64,000 nucleotides of DNA from Fragum whitleyi (lineage: Eukaryota; Mollusca; Bivalvia; Cardiida; Cardiidae). The stretch covers positions 64,534,534-64,598,533 of the forward strand of contig OX411543.1 of NCBI GenBank assembly GCA_948146395.1, given 5' to 3'. A model generated the notes under the pieces. It saw only the letters and a program-made list of their open reading frames with translations. It was not told where the DNA came from and did no database searches. Below, in pieces: positions 50,301 through 59,300 of the stretch; within the stretch, counting starts at the first letter, position 1; each line of letters starts with the position of its first letter. The translations under genes were made by a program, and so were the position numbers.

Positions 50301-53300
50301 CCTCATTGCTTTAATAAGTTTCAACCAGCTTCCTAGCGTCAAATGAGAAGGAATCCGCTTGATAATTACGTCTATTTTACGTCTCTTTTACGGGTGGAAT
50401 TTTTCGTACAGGTAACCCATCATTATGTATAGCTTATTATAAGACAATGGCGTAAAACGTATAAATATGAAATAGGAAGAAATTACATAGAAGTTTATTT
50501 GCAATAAAATTCATATGTCATTTTAATTGTGTTCACAGATAGCTCCGCCCATTTTTAGCGCAAACGTTGATTTTTTTGACGTCATATAATGGCACATGCA
50601 TGTGAAATTCTCCCAACATCAATATTATTACCTATTCATTAATTTTACAACAAGAAAAATATTTAAATACAATTTTACATACAGAAGAGGGTATAAAGCC
50701 TTATTTCAGGTTTGTGATCTTGTTATAATGGATAATTTCATTTTTGATAAAATGTGTTGATGAATAAATTAGATGAGGGAAGGAGTTATATGCAAAGAGA
50801 ATTCCTCAGGCTCCATCCTTGGATTTTACCTTTTGCATAACTTCTCCTCCATCAGGCTTTATTCGTCCACACAATAACGAAAAATGAAATTATTTCATAA
50901 TTTCAAGTTGCAGATTCAACACTTTGGCTGACAATCTACAGTTCAGATAAACAGGCCTCAAAATGCCTATGAAACAACATTTATTTTGTTATGGTTTTTA
51001 TTTGTATGGTGTTTTATACTGCTTTCAGTTATATCGCAACAGCTGGGGCACCTAAAAATGGCTTCCTGGTATTTCTCACACCAATACTACCATTAAATCC
51101 TTTCCTAGCCTCAAGCTACTATCAAACATAGGTCTAAAGATAATTATCAACCCATTGGTAGGAGACAAATAGTTTGAAAGGATGAGTGTCACTGTTGGGG
51201 ATTCTAAAGCCCAATGCTTTAGGGTTTAGTATAAGACAAGAAATTTCTCTGCAAAAATCAAGTAATAAAATTTTTATATAAACAATAAAAATTGAAAAGT
51301 CTAGACTAAAATACAAATGAGTAGAAAAGGTCGTAGCAAAAAGAAAATTTAAGTTAGTTAAGCCAATATTCATTTGGCAACAGTATGAACATTAAACATA
51401 ATACATCAGAGTGTCAATTTAATCTAAGATTAACAAGTAATATTTATAATATACTAAAGTTTACAATGGGAATCTTCTTAAACTATCTTCCCAAAAGCAG
51501 TAGAATACAAAATGTTCCCCAACACAAAGGTAATATTGACCCCCTTCAATTTATCAGACTACACATTAATCAAGACAAAAAGAAATATCTGGTCTCAGTC
51601 CTTGTCTCCTAGGCAGCAATTATCCTCAGCCTATCAATAGTCTATGGTCATTAACACAAAATTGTACTCCACAAAATATTTGGTTGATAAGATTAGTAGA
51701 AGATGAACATTTTGCATTGTTTTTTTCTCTTATAATCCAAGATTATTGCCCTGGAAGGGCGGAGCCTAAGTATCGGTTTGTTGCATTTAAAATGAAAGTA
51801 AATCAGCTTTCATTTATGATTAGTCAGTTTAATAGATAGTTGACATTATTTAATTCGAAGGTTGGCAACCAAACCCTCGTAGCTTGGACAAGCTGAAGCT
51901 ACGAGGATTTGGTAACCTGAAACAATGAAATATGTTCACATTGGCTCAGCAAGATTATCCTTTAACTATTAAGATACAGTTATTTACACATGTCCACATG
52001 AACTTTTGTAAGGAATCCAACTATGAAAAAGTTATCTAGTCTTATTACGTCACAGCTTAGCCACGCCCTGCGAGTTGAATAATAATAACCAGAATACCAT
52101 TCTGAATTCAAATTGTATTTCTGACAAATTGTCCATGTGACTCAATCATTCTATCAATGATAGAGTATGAGGCCAGTGGTGTACGCTATATAAGATTAGG
52201 CTGCACAAATATGCAGCTGCTTGTTGTCTATACTGTATGCCGAAGCTTTGTGTACAGCAGGCGTCAATAAGTTGTGAACAGAATTAGAATTTTTTTTAAC
52301 CCTTGTCATGCTGAACCCGGAATATTCCTGTCTTGACAGGAGCTATAGACAAACATCAGCCTGCACATATGTGCAGTCCGATGTTAGTCTACACCACCTG
52401 TTTGTCACTTTCAAACCAGAATTGTCAATAGATTTAGTTTTTTCAAATAAAAATTGACCTACAGTTCAGACTTTCAGTGCTTTTTGCCCTTTGATTTTGA
52501 TGAAAATTTTTAGCCAAAATTTATTCAGCATGACAAGCACTTCAATACCCTTGTGGTGTCTCAGAGGAGGACTGCAAGTCAAAACTAATACTACATTTTT
52601 TTCTTACATACAATTTTTGAAAGTTTTTCTTGTAAGTTCATACACTTAATAGAGATTATTGATTTGAAATAAGTTTTAACCACCTGGAACCCCTTTCATT
52701 AAACATGTTAAGTCAAAATCACAAGTCCTATATCGATTCTCAGCGCAAAACAGTTGTACCTGCCTATAAACACATACGCAGGTACAACTGTTTTGCACTG
52801 AGCCATCAATATGGTGTTTTCAATCATTGATAGAATCTGCCTTGCAATATCTCATTGGAATCGTCTTTAGAAGACAATCCTAATGAGATGATGCATGGCA
52901 GAATTCCATATTTAGTTACTATGGTAGAAGCAGCTTTAATTTTTGACTTACACAAAAAAAAAGATCGTAAGATGTTTAGTAAAACGGGCTTCTCTGGTTT
53001 TCTTTTTTAAACGAGAAGTTACATTTCAAATCAAAATTAACTCCAGTGCATCCAGTGTTTCATCTCTTTGTTGTGCAAAGATTCATATTTTCTATGAAGA
53101 GGGTTAAGTGCTCCAAAGATGGAAAATGTTACTCAATAATTTCCCAGTATGGAGCCAATATTTTGTGAAGTTTATTGGAGGAGCATGACAGGTCTAAAGA
53201 AAAACGGCTGCATTATTTCTTAGAATAAATTCCCTATTCCTGCACTTATAGAACTTTATCTCATCTATTTTTTGCTAAATTGCTAACAATGATACAAATC

Positions 53301-56300
53301 AAGAAATTTGTATTATGGATATACAGTACAACTTGTCTCTGCAAACTCACAATTTAACCAAGTCAGAGAAGTTTTGAAGAAACATCATGCAGAAATTTAA
53401 AGGGCAATCCATCAATTTCTCACATAAATTTATTTTCTTATAATACAAATAAATGAATGTCTATGTATGTATATGAATCATTTTGCACATTTTCAATCAT
53501 AGATAGTGCAAAATGTAAAATAATTTTATAAATCATAAGGTTAGCATAGCATGATGACTAAGTTGTTGTTAAATTAAGGTTAGAGTAGCAGTTGAGTATT
53601 TCAGTAAATGTAACATCAGTGAAGGCTGCAAATGTGGAACTACATGTACATGTATTAAATTTGATGTTTATTAACCTCTCTTGCAGGGAAAAAGACTGAC
53701 CATTTAAACTTGGGGGCTTAAAGTGAAAAAATTCAATATTTAATATTAGGGGAATAGGAATTTTCTCCAATTGTTTAAGGGCCCTGCCCAAAATATAGGG
53801 CCAAGGGCTGCTTACATCAGGGAAACTGCTTGTCATTTTCTCTATCACGTTTAGTCTCCTGCTTATTCATTTCTTTGCACAGTCCTAGGATTTTTCATTT
53901 TTGGGATTTAATACTTGAGAAAATAATGTGGTCGATGAGAAATTGCTTCTTGCAAGCAATTTCTCATTTTCCTACAATATTTTTCTATTTTAAACTTTTC
54001 CTTGTAGTACTAAAATTTATAAACAAGAGCACCGCCTATGGGTGGCTACGCTCTGCTGTAAGTGCTGAATGGTAAAAAAACTAATTGATGGTGAAAAAAA
54101 AACTAAGTAGAAATAGAGGCATAATTTGAAGAAATGCTTCTAAAATTATCTCCCTTGATAGAAAAGGTTACTCGTTTGGTGGTGAATAATTGTGCCAAAT
54201 TTCAAGTGAATGCCTACAGTAGAACCAGAGATATCACAAAAATGTTACATTTTTCAAATTTTTTCACAAGTTTGACCATGAAAAAAGACATTGACCTTGA
54301 CTAATGACATTAAACTTAGTGCCCACAGAAATTTCTTGTCCAAGGCAATCATCATGTGAAATATGAAGGCCCTATCACTTACAATTCAAAAGTTATCGCA
54401 AAATGTCAAAGTTTTCACATTTTTTTCCACAAATTTGACCTTGAAAAATGACTTTGACCTTGACTGATGACCCTGAACTTGGTTCCAACAGAAAGTGCTT
54501 GTCCAAGGTAATCATCATGTGAAAATATGAAGGCCCTATCACTTACCATTCTAAAGAATTGCAAAATGTCAAAGTTTTTGCATTTTTTTCACAAATTTGT
54601 TCTTAAAAAATGACCTTGACTTTGACTGATGACCTTGAACTTGGTACTAACAGAAAGTGCTTGTCCTAGGTAATCATCTTGTGAAAAATATGAAGGCCCT
54701 ATCATTTATCATTCAAAAGTTATCGCAAAATGTCAAAGTTTTAGCATTTTTTTCTCACAAATTTGACCTTAAAAAATGAACTTGTAACCAACTGATGACC
54801 TTGAACTTGGTACTTACAGAAAGTGCTTGTCCTAGGTAATCATCATGTGAAATGAAGACCCTTTCACTTACCGTTCCAAAGTTATTACATAATGTCAAAG
54901 TTTCTTGCATTTTTTTCACAAGTTTGAGCTAGAAAAATGACCTTGACCTTGAATGATAATCTTGAACTTGGTACCAACAGAAAGACCATGCCACAGTTAA
55001 TCATCAAGTGGAATATGAAAGTATTCACCATTCAAAAGCTATAACGAAATGTCAAAGTTTTCCCATGAAGACATCGACGACAACAACGACGATGACAACA
55101 GCGCCACCAAGGCTACAGCAATACCTCTGGTTTTCCCCGAAAACAGCCACGCTAAAAATGGCTAATATATAGAAGGAGAAACAAATAAAATAATTTCTAA
55201 GTTAGAAGTGTATTGCATGTTGACTATCCAATGTGCCTTATTTCTAACTACCATCATACACATCAAACAGATCCATGCGTTTTTCCTCCGTATCCTCAAC
55301 ATCTTCTCCAGCCGCTTTCTTCACAATGTGGTCAATATCCACAACAAGATTATCCCAGAAATCATTATACTTATGGCTACAGGAAAACAAAATTATATTA
55401 CTTATAGTATAACGAAATGCTGAATATATTTGTTTTATTTTGCTCAGAAAAATTTCCACTGTCTGATGGGACCATATAACATAACAATCTAAAAGCCAAT
55501 TTCCTTACGACTAGAACATTACATTTCCACTTAAAATATAGTTAATACAAATGACATGTGTGTGAATCGCAAATGCCCCAACCACTGCCATACAGTAGTT
55601 TCAAATATTATGCTAATCCACAGCAGGGGTGTGGAATTCGAATGCCCGACTTGTCTGACTCGGGCTTTTGTACTTGAGGACAAGTAAATTTTTCTAAGCC
55701 ACTTGCCCAAGGACAAGTAAATACCAGGGCAAATCTTGGAATGTTACTTAAAAGAATTAAGAGAGAAATCATCCTAATGTTCATATCATAGAGTAGAAAA
55801 CATTGTTTTTAATGAAGAAAATGCTGCATACCAGCATTTTCTTCATCAAAAGGCAATGTTTTTTTTGCAAATTTTCTATTTACTCTTTAGCGGACAAGTT
55901 CATTTTGATTCTGGACGAGTAGAAAATCCGCTTTTACTTGTCAAGGGACAAGTGGAGAAAACTCGCATTTCCACACCCCTGCACAGCAAACCTTAATTCA
56001 ATTCTATATTCCGTGGCAATTAATACTTCATTCAATGTGCAAAACTTAATTCAATTCTGTATCCATGGCAACACTAAATTCAATGTGCTACCTAAAAATT
56101 CTATAATGTCGTATTTGATTGACCTTGACAGATAACCTTGAACATGGTATCAACAGAAAGGTCTTGTCTCACGCAATCATCATGTGAAAAAATGAAGACT
56201 CTATCACTTACCATTCAAATGTTATGGCCAATGTTAACTTTTTTCAGACATCAGATCTTGAGAAACATACAGGCCAATAACAATATGCCCCCATCTATTG

Positions 56301-59300
56301 ATATGGGGCATAAAAATAAAAGCAAATGATTAACAAATATTATAAGCACGTTATTTTAATTGCTTTTTCAAAAGCAAACAGGTTGGTTGCAAAGCAATAT
56401 TTTTTGTGTTGAAATATTCAAAATTTACTTAATTTGGACTTGAAATTCTTTCTTCAGATCAAGTTTTGAAGATAAATGAAATAGTAAAACATTATCAAAA
56501 ACAAGTAAGATAAATGAACTACTTTTACCATGATAAAATGATATTAAAATACATGAATATAACCTGTCAAACTTACAGACACCCTTTGAAAATCCAATGG
56601 AGAATTTATTTCTCACATTGATAGTCAAATGAAGCTCATGCAAGTTATAAAGTAATTTAACATCTCAAGAATTTCTTTTATTAGATACAAAATACACACA
56701 TCATTTAGTTGAAATTGATATAGTTTTAATTAGCCTGCATTGTCTTGTAGGTTGAATGTGTTTTAACCCTTGTCATGCTGAAATAAATCTTTGTCAGAAT
56801 CGTATTTAAAATAAAATGTTGATAGTGCTTGATGCACTAATTGTGAGTCAATATGTTCATTTTGAAAAAAAGTTTGCTGTTTTATTGTTTAGGTTTCAAA
56901 ATGGTCAATCAGGTGATATTAGACTAAGATCAGACTGCACATATGTGCATGCTGACGGAGTCTATACCTCTGGCTAAAACAGGACTATTCCAAGCTCAGC
57001 ATGACAAGGATTAAGACTGGGCATGCCTTTACAGTCATTATATACATGTAACAGTAACATCATTTCATTACTGAATCTCTACTTATCAGAGTAAGTCAAC
57101 TTTTAAAAACAATTAATCTCAAAGCACTGTTGATACAGGCTTCTGTTATGCTTTCAATAAAATACTAAATCTAAAATTATTTTTCTCAATCTTTAGCTTG
57201 GATAAACAACATTGTATATTTTTTAACCTAGAAGGGATTGGATAAAGTACAGTCGATATTGCTCAAGCGACCACGTCTATTAAGCGACCAATTTTATTAA
57301 GCGACCACCATAAAATGTCCCTTCACCGTAAGCAAGTCTCTGAAAAGAGGAGTATTCATAACGAAAAAATGGTTATTATAGAATCTTATGTTGTTGAAGC
57401 CCATTATAATCGTCTCAACCAGACGATTCTAATGGGCTCCAACAACATAAGATTCAGTATGACTTGACCGACCATCATAAATGATATTAAACTGACCTGT
57501 CACATTTATCATGATATTTTTGTATTAAGCGACCATTCCAGTAAACGACCACTTTTTAGTGGTCCCCTAAGTGGTCGCTTAACACAAGGTTTACTGTAAA
57601 TGTTATTTTTTTTCATAACCTATCGCTATATTTTTAGACATTCATGGGAAATAAAAAATTGGGTGTGTTTTGAATATCTTAGTAAAATAAAGTATTAGAT
57701 AGACCCACCAAAGAAATCTGGGAATGGGTACCACTTCCAAAACTTAATGCCAAAAATGCATTCAGCCTTGATACCTAATGTAGAATCATCATACTGTTAA
57801 CTGGCATGACTCATGATCAAGTCATATTAAAACTATACTCTACTTATTAAATTATTCTTGGTTTCTGTGTATCAGTTCTGATTTAAGTCTTAAATTGGGC
57901 TTGTCCCATTTGTTCTTCCTAACTCGATCTCTTTTTTTTTCTACTGTCCTTAAGTCACTTACAATTTTATACCTCTTTTATCCGTAAAAAGTATGTTTGT
58001 ACCACAAACATATAGTCATTCCTCATTTCGATTTCTCTTATCGAGGGTTCAGCGCAAAACTGTACTAAGTGTATATACACTGTATATACACTTAGTACAG
58101 TATTGCGCTGAACCCTTGTTATGGTCTGTATAATATATTGTGTCAGACAGCTTTCATCAAAGTTGTCAACTCAAGAGTTTAACTTTAATGGGATTCTGGA
58201 TTTTTGAATAATCGAAAAACTTAAATACTTACAGTCTTACAACATTCTCTCTATCAGCCATTTTTTCATCATACTGAAAATATAAAAGATGAGTTTTTTA
58301 TAGTTACGCTGCTATTTGAAATGGGAGTTGAATTTTACAGATTTCAGTGTAAATTGACCTTTTCTTGTAAAAGCATGAAATTAGCAATTAATTTGTAGTT
58401 TAAACTAAATAGTATACTATTGTATTTGTAACTTTTTAAAGAATTATTGTGCCTGCAATTGGGGCTATTCTGAGTGTTAAAATTTATCGTGTGTACTGAC
58501 TTTATGGTAAATCTTAGTGATGAGAGAAAATGATAAAAACAAAATCTCTGTCATAGCACAAAATATCCACCTTCAATCAGAAACACCAATCCCATGTGAC
58601 ACTCTTGACAGGTTTAGACTTGCTACCGCTGTGGACTTTCAAATTTTGTTGTGAATTTGTTGAATATGTTTATTTTCTGAGATTTTTTTTTACATTTGGT
58701 TGTAAACATTCTTTGCAATATAAAATTGTGAAAATATTTTGATGCTAATTTCAAATCAATTCGCAGGCAATTACGAGCATGAGTCTTCCAAAAAAAGAGG
58801 CAAAACTTAGACAACTGAAGCTGCCTTCAACACATTTTGAAGCAAATTTTTCCATTATACTTCCAGTTAAGCTTCCCCAAAAATAAAGTGAAACCTTTAT
58901 ACACATCAGTAAAATTGAAATAATTTTGTCTTTTGAAAAATGGTAGTGCTTCCTCCCCCACAACCCCATTATGTTTTAAAAGTCAAGCTACTGGCTGAAG
59001 ACCAATTCTCGCCATGTTCTCACAAACTGCCAATTTTCACAGTGAAGAAGCAATATTCATTTCAGCAATTTATTTTCTAAATAGAAGAAGTTCTTGTCAA
59101 CATAACTTGTAATTTAGAAGGGTTTCCTTTCTGTCTTAACTGTGATCTAGGGTGGCTGGCGAGAACTGGTGCTTGATGAGAATTGGTCTCTAAGCAGTAA
59201 TTAATGTTCATTTTGGGTAGTTCTAAACTACGCTGTACATCCATTTTAATAAATTTGCTCTATAGCATAAACATTACAAAACAAATTTTCTCGGGTACTG

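Larger units (their letters stand above)
33879..50412. mobile_element. Large TIR element, copy A (split by copy B)
   Basis: Left end CCCGTACGAAAAATTGTAGC (33879) and right end GGAATTTTTCGTACAGG (50412) are inverted (CCYGTACGAAAAATT). Copy A is 33879-38681 plus 44892-50412, about 6.4 kb after removing later insertions. No transposase, reverse transcriptase of its own or other long ORF is present. No clear target-site duplication is visible: flanks are ...CACTTAGA and TAACCCAT.... It sits in intron 3 of the CFAP141-like gene. Confidence 0.75.

Noticed and set aside
55252..55260. Donor G|GTAGTT for exon 3
   Set aside because: It gives phase 1 and creates stops in exon 4; GT|GTATGA eight bases upstream gives an open 160-codon frame.
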